A program made the position numbers and the translations under genes. Shown one piece after another: positions 1 through 8,839 of a stretch of DNA of 64,000 nt (position 1 is the stretch's first letter; the number at the start of each line of letters is the position of its first letter). The DNA comes from Trebonia sp963759545 (lineage in GTDB: Bacteria > Actinomycetota > Actinomycetes > Streptosporangiales > Streptosporangiaceae), in assembly GCA_963759545.1 (NCBI GenBank), contig CAVXAB010000017.1, positions 186,001-250,000 of the forward strand. Reading direction: 5' to 3'. The notes under the pieces were generated by a model. The model was not told where the DNA came from and searched no databases. It was given only the letters and a program-made list of their open reading frames with translations.

Positions 1-454
1 CGCCGGTCAGCGCGCCGTCGCCGATCACGGCGACGACCGTGCGATCGTGCTCGCCGCGCAGCTTGTACGCCTTGGCCATGCCATCGGCGTAGGACAGGGA
101 CGTGGAGGCGTGGCTGTTCTCCACGAGGTCGTGCTCGGACTCGGCGCGGCTCGGGTAGCCCGACAGGCCGCCGGTCTGCCGCAGCGTGTGGAATTCGCCG
201 TGCCGCCCGGTCAGCAGCTTGTGCACGTAGGACTGGTGCCCTGTGTCGAAGATCACCTTGTCCTTGGGTGAGTCAAACACCCGGTGCAGCGCGATGGTCA
301 GCTCCACCACGCCGAGGTTCGGTCCCAGGTGGCCACTGGTCCTGGTTACCGTTTCCACCAGGACATCGCGGATCTCGGCCGCCAGGAGGCTCAGCTGCTC
401 CTGGGTGAGGTCCTTGAGGTCCTCCGGGCCGTTGATGCGCTCAAGCAAGGTCAC
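1..454 (-). CDS. dxs: 1-deoxy-D-xylulose-5-phosphate synthase, N-terminal part (cut by window edge)
   Basis: First 151 residues of the cytoplasmic thiamine-diphosphate enzyme that joins pyruvate to glyceraldehyde 3-phosphate and opens the MEP isoprenoid pathway. Seen: N-terminus MTLLERINGPEDLK, the family block DTGHQSYVHKLLTGR (residues 70-84), HASTSLSYADGMA (115-127) and the beginning of the cofactor/Mg site GDGALTG (145-151). The GTG start is preceded by GAGGAG at a normal distance. The remaining three quarters lie beyond the left edge. A 26-bp palindrome lies about 80 bp upstream and may regulate it. A transketolase fragment is the only alternative and fits the motifs less well. Confidence 0.94.
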   Translation of the reverse strand, partial: MTLLERINGPEDLKDLTQEQLSLLAAEIRDVLVETVTRTSGHLGPNLGVVELTIALHRVFDSPKDKVIFDTGHQSYVHKLLTGRHGEFHTLRQTGGLSGYPSRAESEHDLVENSHASTSLSYADGMAKAYKLRGEHDRTVVAVIGDGALTG

Positions 455-534
455 GGCTGCTCCTCGTGCGGCTTTCCCGATGGATTACCCGATACTAGTG
501 GCGGTCATCCCCGCCGGTCTCGCGGGCATGGCGA

Positions 535-560
535 GTTAACCGACACGCGTGTCGGCTAAC
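535..560. promoter_or_regulatory. 26-bp near-perfect palindrome upstream of dxs (candidate operator)
   Basis: Arms GTTAACCGACACG and CGTGTCGGCTAAC match with a single mismatched pair and no spacer. It lies between divergently placed dxs and a kinase-like gene, about 80 bp from the dxs start. No T-run follows, so an operator for a dimeric repressor (TetR-like size) is more likely than a terminator. The cognate protein is unknown. Confidence 0.5.
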
Positions 561-602
561 GTAACAGTTCTCGCAGCTCAGTCGTGACCTTGAAGATCTT
601 GG

Positions 603-914
603 ATGGCGGCCATGAAGCGACTGGTGTACGTCTCTGGTGCGCCGGGTGCCGGGAAGACGACCTTGGCCGGGCCGCTCGCCGAAGCGCTCGGGTACGCGCT
701 GATCACCAAGGACACGATCAAGGAGACGCTGCACGACGCGCTCGGCGCTCCGCAGGCCGACCTGGCCTGGTCGCGGCGGCTCGGCGCGGCCTCGATGGAG
801 CTGCTGTGGGCGCTGGCCGCGCGGGCGCCCGCGGTGGTGATCGAGGCGAACTTCCGGCCGTACAGCGAGTACGAACGCGGCCGCGTCCTCGCTCACCACG
901 CCGAGCAGGGCTAG
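603..914 (+). CDS. Truncated P-loop (AAA_33-type) kinase-like protein
   Basis: A 103-residue product with a clean Walker A motif, SGAPGAGKTTLA at residues 10-21, and the following DTIKETL segment of small predicted kinases (zeta-toxin/gluconate-kinase-like fold). Family members are usually about 160-190 residues; this one stops just after a VVIEANFRPYSEYERGRVLA segment, so the C-terminal lid and Arg region are missing. Its stop codon interlocks with that of the convergent quinone reductase through CTAG at 911-914. It may start at the internal ATG at 612. No strong ribosome site is visible. Probably a decayed kinase; a functional short form cannot be excluded. Confidence 0.55.
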   Translation: MAAMKRLVYVSGAPGAGKTTLAGPLAEALGYALITKDTIKETLHDALGAPQADLAWSRRLGAASMELLWALAARAPAVVIEANFRPYSEYERGRVLAHHAEQG

Positions 915-1873
915 GGGATGAGCAGGAGCTTGCCGGTGGTGCGGCGGCCCGCCAGGTCCTCGTGCGCGCGCGGCGCGTCCGCCAGGGTGTATTCCGCGCC
1001 GACGCGGACGTGCAGGCTCGCCTTGGCGATCCGCTCGAAGATGTCGCCGGCCCGCCAGAGCAGCTCGGTCCGGTCCGTGACGTAGTGGGCCAGGGTGGGG
1101 CGGGTCACGAAGAGCGATCCGCCGCTGTTAAGCCGCTGCAGGTCGAACGGCGGGACCTGGCCGCTTGACCCGCCGAACAGCACCATCATGCCGCGCCGGC
1201 GGAGCGCCGACAGGCTCGCGTCGAAGGTGGCCTTCCCCACGCCGTCGAAGACCACGTCGGCGCCGCGGCCGCCGGTTACCTCGCGGACAACGGCGGGGAA
1301 GTCCTCGTAGGTGGTCACGAAGTCGGCGCCCGCCTGCTTGGCGAGCACCGCCTTCGGCGTGGACGACGTGGTGGCGATCACCGTGCCGCCGAAGTCCTTG
1401 ATCAGCTGGGTGAGCAGCAGGCCGACGCCGCCGGCCGCCGCGTGCACCACCGCGAAGGTTCCCTCGGTGACAGGGAACGTGCTGCGGCACAGGTAGTGCG
1501 CGGTCAGCCCCTGCAGCATGACGGCGGCCGCGATCCGCAGGTCAATGCCGTTCGGCACGGGCACTGCCTGGTCGGCGGCAACCGCGACGCGCTCGGCGTA
1601 GCTGCCCGGGCCCTCGCTCCACGCGACGTGGTCGCCGGCGGAGAACTCATGGACGTCCTCCCCCACCGCGACGACCGTGCCAGCGCCCTCGCTGCCAGGG
1701 ACGTAGGGCACCGGGTGCTTGTAGACACCGGAACGACGGTAGATGTCGATGAAGTTGACGCCGGCCGCCGCGACCTCGACGACGACCTGGCCCGGCCCGG
1801 CGACGGGCTCTGGCCACTCCCCGAGCACCATCGCCTCCGGACCGCCAAGCTCACTCACCACGATCGCCCGCAT
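911..1873 (-). CDS. NADPH:quinone oxidoreductase (zinc-free MDR family)
   Basis: A 320-residue medium-chain reductase: GroES-like N-terminal domain (MRAIVVSELGGPEAM; GVNFIDIYRRSGVY around 38-51; PGSEGAGTV around 60-68) followed by a Rossmann domain with the nucleotide motif HAAAGGVGLLLTQL (about 142-155) and C-terminal GRRTTGKLLLIP typical of QOR/crystallin proteins. Zinc ligands are absent. It should reduce quinones or enones with NADPH. The start ATG has AAGGGG upstream; an in-frame GTG lies one codon earlier. Substrate unknown. Confidence 0.88.
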   Translation of the reverse strand: MRAIVVSELGGPEAMVLGEWPEPVAGPGQVVVEVAAAGVNFIDIYRRSGVYKHPVPYVPGSEGAGTVVAVGEDVHEFSAGDHVAWSEGPGSYAERVAVAADQAVPVPNGIDLRIAAAVMLQGLTAHYLCRSTFPVTEGTFAVVHAAAGGVGLLLTQLIKDFGGTVIATTSSTPKAVLAKQAGADFVTTYEDFPAVVREVTGGRGADVVFDGVGKATFDASLSALRRRGMMVLFGGSSGQVPPFDLQRLNSGGSLFVTRPTLAHYVTDRTELLWRAGDIFERIAKASLHVRVGAEYTLADAPRAHEDLAGRRTTGKLLLIP

Positions 1874-2109
1874 CACGTCACGCCCCTTCGCTCTTGTCGC
1901 CACGTCATCCCTATCACGCCCGCTCGCCGGCTGGACGCGGTGGCTCTCCGGCCGCGCCGCGCCTCGTGCCGTTGTCAGCTGGCCGGGGGCCCCGGCGTCG
2001 GAGCGGGGATGACGCGCGACCCGCTTAGTGGCCGGACGCCATACCAGGCGCGGGGAAACGTGGCCGGTAAGTGAGTGACCGCGGCGGCGTGGCGTGCTGA
2101 GATGGGCGC

Positions 2110-2637
2110 ATGCCGACCACTCCGCGCCGGGTCGTAACTGGTCATGACGCCAGCGGGACCTCTGTCTTCGCGTCCGATGGGCCAGTGCCCGCCGCGCACA
2201 CCACGCCTGGTGGCACGCTGTTCTACGAGCTCTGGTCGACCGACGCGACGCCCGCCCCGATCGACGCGGGCCGGGTCGACGCGGGCCGGGTCGACGCGGG
2301 CCAGGATGACCAAGCGTCACCCGCTCCCGTGTCGGTGCCGCCCGCGAGAAACGGGACGAAGCTACGGATCAACGAGCTACCGCCAGGGGCCGGCTCTCCG
2401 ATGCACCGGACGCAGACCGTGGACTACGGGATCGTGCTCGACGGCGAGGTCGTGCTCGTGCTCGACGACAGCGAGACGGTGCTGCGCGCCGGAGACGTCG
2501 TCGTGCAGCGCGGCACGAGCCACCGCTGGGAGAACCGGTCGGGCGCGACCGCCCGGGTGGCGTTCATCCTGATCGACGGCGCGTTCACCCAGGAACTGCG
2601 CGACACGCTCGGCACCGAGGTGCCCGGCGGCGCGTGA
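2110..2637 (+). CDS. Cupin-domain protein
   Basis: A 175-residue protein whose C-terminal half is a single cupin barrel: PGAGSPMHRTQTVDYGIVLDG gives the metal-binding His and Gly-rich turn, and GDVVVQRGTSHRWENRS gives the second cupin motif with its His. The N-terminal half resembles the variable region of small cupins next to SDR genes. A 15-bp unit is tandemly repeated three times (2263-2307), encoding DAGRV-DAGRV-DAGQD between the two halves. It lies 52 bp upstream of an SDR gene on the same strand, so co-transcription is likely. Substrate unknown. Confidence 0.8.
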   Translation: MPTTPRRVVTGHDASGTSVFASDGPVPAAHTTPGGTLFYELWSTDATPAPIDAGRVDAGRVDAGQDDQASPAPVSVPPARNGTKLRINELPPGAGSPMHRTQTVDYGIVLDGEVVLVLDDSETVLRAGDVVVQRGTSHRWENRSGATARVAFILIDGAFTQELRDTLGTEVPGGA

Positions 2638-2689
2638 CCGCGGTCCTGGCCCGGCTTTCCCGTTCCCGCTGACTTGGAGGTAGATGGGC

Positions 2690-3493
2690 ATGGACTACGG
2701 ACTCGCTGGCCGGACGATCGTCATCACCGGCGCGGCGCGCGGGCAGGGGGCGGCGGAGGCGGAGATCCTCGTCCGCGAGGGGGCGCGGGTCATCGGCGCG
2801 GACATACTCGACGACGAGGGCAAGGCGCTCGCCGGGCGGCTGGCGGCGCTCGGGCCCGGGACGATGGAGTACCGCCACCTCGACGTCGCGAGCGAGTCGC
2901 AGTGGGCTGACCTGGCGGCGTACCTGGCTCAGTCCGGCACGCCGCTGCACGGCCTGGTCAACAACGCCGGAGTGCCCTACCGCGCGCGGCTGCGCGACAT
3001 GGACGTCGAGAACTGGAACCGGGTCATCGGGGTCAACCTGACCGGCACCATGCTCGGCATCAGGACCCTGGCGCCGCTGATGCCGGACAACGCCGGGGCG
3101 TCGATCGTCAACATCGGCTCGATCGCGGGACTGAGCGGGCACTTCGCGCTCTCCTACACGGTCTCGAAGTGGGGGCTGCGGGGACTGACCAGGGCCGTGG
3201 CCCTCGAGCTCGCCGGGCGCGGCATCCGCGTCAACATCGTGCACCCCGGGCCGATCGACACCCCGATCCTGGACGGCGCGGACCCGGTGTTCGTCCAGGC
3301 CAGCGTGGACACCACGCTCGCGGGCCGCGCGGGCCGCGCGGACGAGGTCGCGGACGTCGTCGTCTTCCTGCTTTCCGCGCGGGCGGCCTACCTGAACGGA
3401 CAGGACATCCCTGTCGACGGCGGGTTCTCCTCCCACGGCGGCGCGAAGTCGATCACGGACGCCCTCGCGAAGGCCCACCCCGACACCTGGTGA
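2690..3493 (+). CDS. Short-chain dehydrogenase/reductase
   Basis: A classical SDR of 267 residues with TGAARGQG (cofactor motif), NNAGV, the Ser of NIGSIAG and active-site YTVSKWG (Tyr and Lys), and the C-terminal VDGGFSSHG typical of family members. It probably oxidises or reduces an alcohol/ketone with NAD(P). GGAGGT sits only 2 nt from the ATG at 2684 but 8 nt from the ATG at 2690, so the second ATG was chosen. It follows the cupin gene and may share its transcript. Confidence 0.88.
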   Translation: MDYGLAGRTIVITGAARGQGAAEAEILVREGARVIGADILDDEGKALAGRLAALGPGTMEYRHLDVASESQWADLAAYLAQSGTPLHGLVNNAGVPYRARLRDMDVENWNRVIGVNLTGTMLGIRTLAPLMPDNAGASIVNIGSIAGLSGHFALSYTVSKWGLRGLTRAVALELAGRGIRVNIVHPGPIDTPILDGADPVFVQASVDTTLAGRAGRADEVADVVVFLLSARAAYLNGQDIPVDGGFSSHGGAKSITDALAKAHPDTW

Positions 3494-3498
3494 GAGCG

Positions 3499-3555
3499 CT
3501 AGCCGGCGGCGAGGCCGAAGAGCGTCGCGGCGTTGCCGCTTAGGAAGGCTGCGGC
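3499..3555 (-). pseudogene. Remnant of an amidohydrolase C-terminus
   Basis: Read on the minus strand, the last codons before the stop at 3499-3501 give AAAFLSGNAATLFGLAAG. This is the usual C-terminal helix of amidohydrolase-2 (ACMSD-like) enzymes, where FLSGNAxxLFGL follows the barrel. No catalytic-domain sequence precedes it in any frame, so only the tail survives between the SDR and AraC genes. The match is short and could be chance. Confidence 0.4.
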
Positions 3556-3624
3556 CCCACGGGGGGATGAAGACCACGGGGGCGGCGCCGCTCTCGTCGC
3601 CGTGTCTTCTCTTACGGTGTCTTC

Positions 3625-4398
3625 TCATACCGGTCCGGCGTAGAACTTGCCTGGGGTGGCGCCGAAGGCGCGGCGGAACGTGTCGATGAACGCGCTCGGG
3701 TTGGACCAGCCGCAGGCCAGCGCCGTCGTCGTCACCGGCGTGCCGTCCGCGAGGAGCACGAGGGCGCGCTGTAGCCGGAACTGCGTGCGCCACTGCGGAA
3801 AGCTCGTCCCCGCCTGCTGCCTGAAGAGCCGGCTCAGCGTCCGTTCCGACGCGCCCACCGCGAGACCGAACTCCCCCAGCGTCCGCTCGTCGGCCGGGTT
3901 CGCCCGAAGCAAGGCGGCGATGGCGCGCAGCCGGTCGTCGCCGAGCGCGGGCAGCCGGACGGGAAGCTGGCCGACCCGGCGGAGCTGGTCGAGCGCGACC
4001 CGCTCCAGGTTCTCGCGCTGCCGCGCGGTGTACGGCGGGCCGTCGTCCGAGGTGAGCGCGACGATGACCTCGCGCAGCAGCGGGCTGACCGCCACCACGG
4101 CCGGGCTTGTCCGCAGTTGCGCGTCAACGCGGGCCGTCGGGGGGAAGGCGAGCGTTCGCATCTGGGTGGGACCGTGGGCCTGGTGCGCGTGCCGGACACC
4201 CGCCGGGATCCACACCGCGCGCTGCGGCGGGACGACCCAGGTGCCGCCGGCGGCCGAGATGGCAAGCACGCCGCTGCTCGGGTACACGAGCTGCGGCACG
4301 TCGTGGTAGTGCCACTTGATCGTGTCACGGTGGCCGAGCTCGGCGTAGGTGGGCCCGGTCAGCTGATGCAACTCGGCGTTCTGGCGGGTTCCCGGCAT
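3625..4398 (-). CDS. AraC-family regulator with N-terminal cupin sensor
   Basis: 257 residues. The N-terminal 100 form a cupin-type sensor (HYHDVPQLVYPSSGVLAI, then VPPQRAVWIPAGVRHAH), as in NimR/YdeO-like regulators. The C-terminal 90 hold the two AraC helix-turn-helix units: RTLGEFGLAVGASERTLSRLFRQQAGTSF and VTTTALACGWSNPSAFIDTFRRAFGATPGKFY. Such proteins activate a neighbouring transporter or enzyme gene on ligand binding. Target not evident; the SDR points toward it and the lipase lies upstream in the same direction. Confidence 0.88.
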   Translation of the reverse strand: MPGTRQNAELHQLTGPTYAELGHRDTIKWHYHDVPQLVYPSSGVLAISAAGGTWVVPPQRAVWIPAGVRHAHQAHGPTQMRTLAFPPTARVDAQLRTSPAVVAVSPLLREVIVALTSDDGPPYTARQRENLERVALDQLRRVGQLPVRLPALGDDRLRAIAALLRANPADERTLGEFGLAVGASERTLSRLFRQQAGTSFPQWRTQFRLQRALVLLADGTPVTTTALACGWSNPSAFIDTFRRAFGATPGKFYAGPV

Positions 4399-4500
4399 AA
4401 TTCGTCAGTTTACTGGTGGCCGGACGCGCTGGCCGCGCAGCAGGCTGAGTCGCATGACCATCACGCGGCAGCGGCGCGGTCAGCCCGCCTGCGCGACCCC

Positions 4501-5481
4501 TTAGAGGCTCGGTACCGGGCCGACTGGGCCGGTGACCGGCAGCACGACCAGGCAGGGGACGTTAACGTGGGCCGACGGGTCGAGGGCGTTGAGCATGTCC
4601 GCGAGCGCGACGGGGTCGGCGGCGATCTCCAGGTGGTCGCTGCCGTCGAGGACGCACTGCTTCTGCACGGTGATGTTGCTGACGTTGGGCGCGGCCGGGA
4701 GGAACGCGTTGCTATACGGCGTGACGACCTCGTCGTCAACGCTCTCGATTACGGTGTAGCGCACGCCGGGAACCGTCGGTGCGGCGTTGAGGCCGGCTAG
4801 GAACGTCGATCCCTGCTCCTGCTCCACACAGGCCTCGCAGGCCGAGCTCAGCGTCCCGTTGAGCTCGCCGGAGACACCCAGCAGGCTGGCGAGCTTGGTG
4901 AGGCCGTCGAGCGTGGTGCCGTAGTTGGACGGCGCGAAGGCCACGAAGTCGCTGACCTTGGCCGCGCCGCCGAGGAAGTTGACGTAGTAGCGGGGCATCA
5001 TGCCGCCCTGGGAATGTCCGACGAGGTCAACCTTGGACGCGCCGGTCTTCGCGAGCACCGCGTTGACGAACGTCGCGAGCTGGGCCGCCGACGCGGCGAT
5101 CTCGCCGGTGCCCTGGATCGGCGACGCGGACGAGGCGCCGCCGAAGTTGAAGGCGTAGACGCAGTAGCCGTTGTCGGCCAGCAGCGGAGACGCCGCCTGC
5201 CAGTTGTCGTCCATGTTCGCGAATGTGCCGTGGACGAGGATCACCGGGTAGGGGTGGGCGGCGGTCAGCTGGCAGGACCAGTTGTCGGCGCCTGGCGGCG
5301 GCGTGTTCGGGGCCAGCGCGGTGGCGGTCGCGCCGGCGATGAAGTCGTAGTTGACCGGCAACTGGGTGGCCGCGCGGGCGGGGGACGGGAGAACCGACGT
5401 GAGCGCGACGGCCACTGCCGAGGCCGCTGCGGCCGCCAGCGCAACGCGGCGCAGCCAGCGCGGCCCATGCGAGGAAGGCAT
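4501..5481 (-). CDS. Secreted triacylglycerol lipase/esterase (alpha/beta hydrolase)
   Basis: 326 residues starting with a Sec-type signal peptide (RR, a long Ala/Val stretch, cleavage near ARA-ATQ at about residue 38). The mature part is a class-2-type lipase: VILVHGTF oxyanion loop, nucleophile motif GHSQGGM, acid in ESVDDEVVTPY and catalytic His in GSDHLEI. Several Cys residues probably form extracellular disulfides. The chosen ATG has AAGGAGG at good distance; a start 39 bp earlier lacks this. Divergent from the PucR-like regulator, which could control it. Confidence 0.88.
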   Translation of the reverse strand: MPSSHGPRWLRRVALAAAAASAVAVALTSVLPSPARAATQLPVNYDFIAGATATALAPNTPPPGADNWSCQLTAAHPYPVILVHGTFANMDDNWQAASPLLADNGYCVYAFNFGGASSASPIQGTGEIAASAAQLATFVNAVLAKTGASKVDLVGHSQGGMMPRYYVNFLGGAAKVSDFVAFAPSNYGTTLDGLTKLASLLGVSGELNGTLSSACEACVEQEQGSTFLAGLNAAPTVPGVRYTVIESVDDEVVTPYSNAFLPAAPNVSNITVQKQCVLDGSDHLEIAADPVALADMLNALDPSAHVNVPCLVVLPVTGPVGPVPSL

Positions 5482-5556
5482 CGGCGCCTCCTTCTGGAAG
5501 GGGGGTAATTGCCCACTCATTAGAGATCCGCGCCCCTGGCGTGTCTGCTCACCGCG

Positions 5557-6943
5557 ATGAGCAAGTCCGGCCGCCGGTTATCACGCGGTAACAAAGGGCG
5601 CGTGACACTGGCATTACCCGCGAGTAACATCGCGGGCGTGGAAAGGTACGCTGGAGTACTTTCTGCCGGATGGCCGGTCGTCTCCGGCGAAGCGGCGGGC
5701 TGGCTGCTGCCCGCGCTCGGCTCGCTCGCCGATGACATCACCACCGCGATCATGCGCGAGGTCGAGGAGTACGCCCAGCCAGGCGACGACGCGGCCGCGC
5801 GGGCCGTGCATCGCGTGGCCCACGAAGCCGTCGCGGGCTTCGGTGCCCGCGTCACACAGACCGTGACTTCCGCGGCCGCGGAGCCGGCGGAGCCGGCGGA
5901 GACGGCGTCGGCGGCCGGCGTGTTCCGCGACCTCGGGCGGCTGCTCGCGATGGAGGGGCGCAGTCTCAGCGCGCTGCGAGCCGCGCTGCGCGTCGGCGCC
6001 CGCGTCACCTGGCAGCGCCTGCACGAGGAGGCCAGGCAGGGCCACGGGAACCCGGAGACGTTCGCCCTCATCGGGGAGGCGGTCTTCTGGTACATGGACG
6101 AGCTCGCCGCCTCCTGCTCGGCCGGGTATGACGAGGCCAGGGCCGAGCTCGCCGGGGAGACGAGCCAGCTGCGACGGCACCTGCTCGACATGCTCACCTC
6201 CGGCCAGGCCCCGCCGTTTCCCGCGGTCGCGAGCCTGGCCCAGGCGGTCGGCTGGCCGCTGCCCCGCCGGGTGGCCGCGGTAGCGCTCACCCCGCTGGCC
6301 GTCAGGAGCCTCGGGCCACTGCCGCCCGACGTGCTCGCCGACCTTACCCGCCGCGACCCTTGCCTGCTGATCGCCGACCCGGACGGCCCCGGGCGGCGAC
6401 GGCAGCTCGCGACCGCCCTGCGCGGCTGGCTGGTGGCCGCGGCCCGCCATGGCGGGCCGTCGGCCGCCTGCTGGCCAGCTGGCTGCCGTCGGGCCCGCCG
6501 TGCCGCTGACCGGGGCGAGCGGCTCGCTGCGCTGGGCGGGCCGGGCGCTCGTCCTCGCCCGCCGCGGCCTCGTCGGTGCCGGGAGCGGTGCAGAAGAAAC
6601 GCCCGGCGTCGTCTGGTGCGAGGACCACCTGCCCACGCTTGTCCTGCTGGCCGACGCGGACCTAGCGGTGACGCTCAGCCGGGAGGCGCTCGCGCCACTG
6701 CGGCGGCTGCGCCCCGGCCAAGCCGACCGGCTGGCGGGGACGCTGCTCGCCTGGCTGGAGAGCGCCGACGACGCCAACGCCGCCGCCCGCCGCCTGCATG
6801 TCCACCCGCAGACGATCCGCTACCGGCTGCGGCAGGTCAGTGAGCTGTTCGGCGAAGCGCTTAACGACTCGGACGCCCGATTCCGGCTGCTGCTCGCCCT
6901 GCGGGTACGGGGACTGCTTGGCGGTTCACCGGAAGCCGGATAA
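5557..6943 (+). CDS. PucR/CdaR-type transcriptional regulator, frame broken near 6449-6475
   Basis: The first frame (from 5557) encodes an RsbRD-like N-terminal domain (LPALGSLADDITTAIMREVEEY through DMLTSG). After about residue 300 it loses sense, while the +1 frame continues through SLRWAGRALVLARRGLV, LARLHVHPQTIRYRLRQVSELFG-type PucR C-terminal helix-turn-helix, and ends at 6943. Restoring one base gives a normal protein of about 460 residues. Either a sequencing indel or a recent mutation. Start uncertain: GTG at 5602 and 5638 are alternatives. Probable DNA-binding regulator; ligand unknown. Confidence 0.75.
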
Positions 6944-7024
6944 GAGTTCGCGGGCGGCCTCCTCCGTGGTGCTCAGCAGCCAGCGGACGGCCGGGTCGTC
7001 GGTGCTTCGCGCCGGGCCCGCGCG

Positions 7025-7207
7025 TGCCCGTTTCGTCCGGTTTTGTGCCGACAGCGCCGCGGCCCGGACCATGATCATGTGGATTCCGCATCGTATTAGC
7101 TGCTGAATCCACATGAAAAGCGAAATCACGCTCGATCACGCCGCGCCCTGCGCGCGGGCGCCGCGTCCCAGCCAGCGCACGGCCCGCACGCTCACCACGC
7201 GCCACTT
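7025..7207 (+). repeat. Intergenic repeat element, copy 1, with hairpin core
   Basis: Fills most of the 314-bp gap between the PucR-like and phosphoesterase genes, which holds no gene. It matches 45548-45720 over its length: TTTCGTCCGGTTTTGTG, CGGACCATGATCATGTGG, GCGAAATC, GATCACGCCGC, CGCGCCACTT recur in the same order. Inside it is a 10-bp inverted repeat, CATGTGGATT (7076-7085) and AATCCACATG (7106-7115), around a 20-nt core. The core is in the opposite orientation to that of copy 2. Confidence 0.85.
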
Positions 7208-7257
7208 CATTAGTCAGTGGCACTGCCCGATGCGGGGCCGGACTCCCGGCGGGAACG

Positions 7258-8743
7258 TCAGGAGTCCGGCCGCTGGTCTGGGTCCTGGACGACGGGGGCG
7301 GTGCCGACGACGGCCAGGGGGGCCACACCCTGGGGCGGTCGCATGTCGGGATCCTGGACGACGAGCGCGGCGGCGCCGGCGGCCGTCGCGGCGGGGCTGA
7401 CGGCGGGCCTGGGGCCAGGGGCGTAGCGGGCGACGAGTTCCTCCCTGATCGCCTCCAGGTGGGAGAGCTGGCCCGCCGACGGGCCCGCGCTGCCGGAGAC
7501 CGGGACGGTGACGCCCGCGAGCACGTCGTCGGTGCGCGGTGTCGTCAGCGTGAGGACGTCACCGAAGCCGGGTGCGGCCGCGTCGCGGGCCGTCAGCGGC
7601 TGCAGGTTCCAGCGCTGCTCGACCGTCTTCAGTACGGAGGTGTGGTCGAGCGGCGTCGACCCGGCCGGCGACCCGGTAGACGGTGCCAGGGGCGATCAGC
7701 GGGGAGATGAGCAGCGTCGGGACCCGCACGCCGAAGCGGTCGAAGCCGAAGCCGAACTCGCCCGCCGTGTTGTCAGGCGGGGTCGCGCCCCAGGGTGGCG
7801 GCACGTGGTCGTAGCAGCCGCCGTGCTCGTCGTAGGTGAGCACGAACAGCGTCTGCGCCCAGCCGGGACCTGACCGCAACGCCTCGTAGGTGTCGTGGAT
7901 GAGCTGCTCGCCGAGGGCCACGTCGTAGTTGGGGTGCTGGCTGTTGCCCGTGGAGGACCAGCTCGGCTCGAGGAACGTGAACGCCGGCAGCGTGCCAGCC
8001 GCCGCGGCTGCCTTAAAGTCCTTGAACAGGCCAAAGTGGCTCGGGTCGGCGCTGGTGATGTCGGGGAAATCCGCCTTGGTCAGCGGCTGCGCGTTGTAGC
8101 CGAAGACCCTCCAGCTCACCCCCGCTTTGGTGAGCGTGCCGAAGATGGACGGGCAGGTGTACGTCTTGGTGTGGTCGTCCATGTGCCCCTGGCTGGTGCC
8201 CGCAAGGGCGAACGCGCGGTTTGGCAGCGTTTCGGTCGGGGCGGAGGCGAACCAGTGGTCGCAGACGGCGTACCCCTTGGCGAGCGCCGACAAGACCGGC
8301 AGCGCCTGCGGGGTGAAGCACCCCATGATCCAGTCGGCCGTGGTGCCTGGGACGATCGTCCACTTGTCGGTGGTCTCCCAGCCGATCGTGTACGCGAAGT
8401 CCTTGACGAACCCCTGCATGGTCGCCGCCGTGCCGGACGCAGGCGCGGTGTCCGACCCCCACAGCTGGTCGTTGGTCGCGTTGAACCCCTCACCCGGGTC
8501 GGCACCCGGCATGAAGTAGGCGTTCGGCGTGGACGGCGTTATCTGGTACACGTTCACCGGGTTGCCGTTGGCATCCGGGTTGGACTCGTTCCCGGTCAGC
8601 CCCTCGAACGGCTGGCCCGACGGTGACACGTTGCCCGCGTCCGCGTACAGGTAGCCGAGCATGTGGTCGAACGAGCGGTTCTCCAGCATGAGAACCACGA
8701 CGTGGTTGATCGCGGCGAGGCCGGCCCCGGCGGACGTGGTCAT
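7258..8743 (-). CDS. Phospholipase C-like phosphoesterase, frame broken near 7668
   Basis: Alkaline-phosphatase-fold phosphoesterase (PF04185; non-haemolytic phospholipase C/acid phosphatase type). Seen: metal site ENRSFDHMLGYL at residues 16-28, TETLPNRAF, and C-terminal metal ligands LTYDEHGGCYDHV. After LISPLIAPGTVYRVAGR the frame shifts; the next frame continues STPLDHTSVLKTVEQRWN, the expected family sequence, and runs to a stop at 7258. Removing one G restores about 495 residues. No signal peptide or Tat motif is visible, which is unusual for exported members. GGGAAGGG precedes the ATG. Confidence 0.82.
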
Positions 8744-8793
8744 TGGCGCACCCTTCCCGGTCAGGCTGCGGGCTCCGGTCAGGCTGCGGGCCC

Positions 8794-8823
8794 GTCGGGC
8801 CGGCGTTCCCGCGCCGGCCCGAC
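8794..8823 (-). terminator. Perfect 12-bp stem, 6-nt loop terminator
   Basis: Arms GTCGGGCCGGCG and CGCCGGCCCGAC with loop TTCCCG, 17 bp past the stop of the acidic hypothetical gene. No T-tract, as is common in high-GC actinobacteria. Confidence 0.65.
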
Positions 8824-8839
8824 GATAACGCTATCGGGG

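Noticed and set aside
603..914. Zeta-toxin type toxin-antitoxin gene
   Set aside because: Walker A fits but no antitoxin gene is adjacent and the protein is cut short before most catalytic residues.
7076..7115. Replication origin or DnaA-box cluster
   Set aside because: Arms match a DnaA box at only 7 of 9 positions, there are just two such sites, and no dnaA, dnaN or AT-rich unwinding element is near.
7025..7207. Small proteins encoded across the repeat
   Set aside because: Open frames through both copies are short, differ between copies and contain frame-changing indels, so the repeat is unlikely to be coding.
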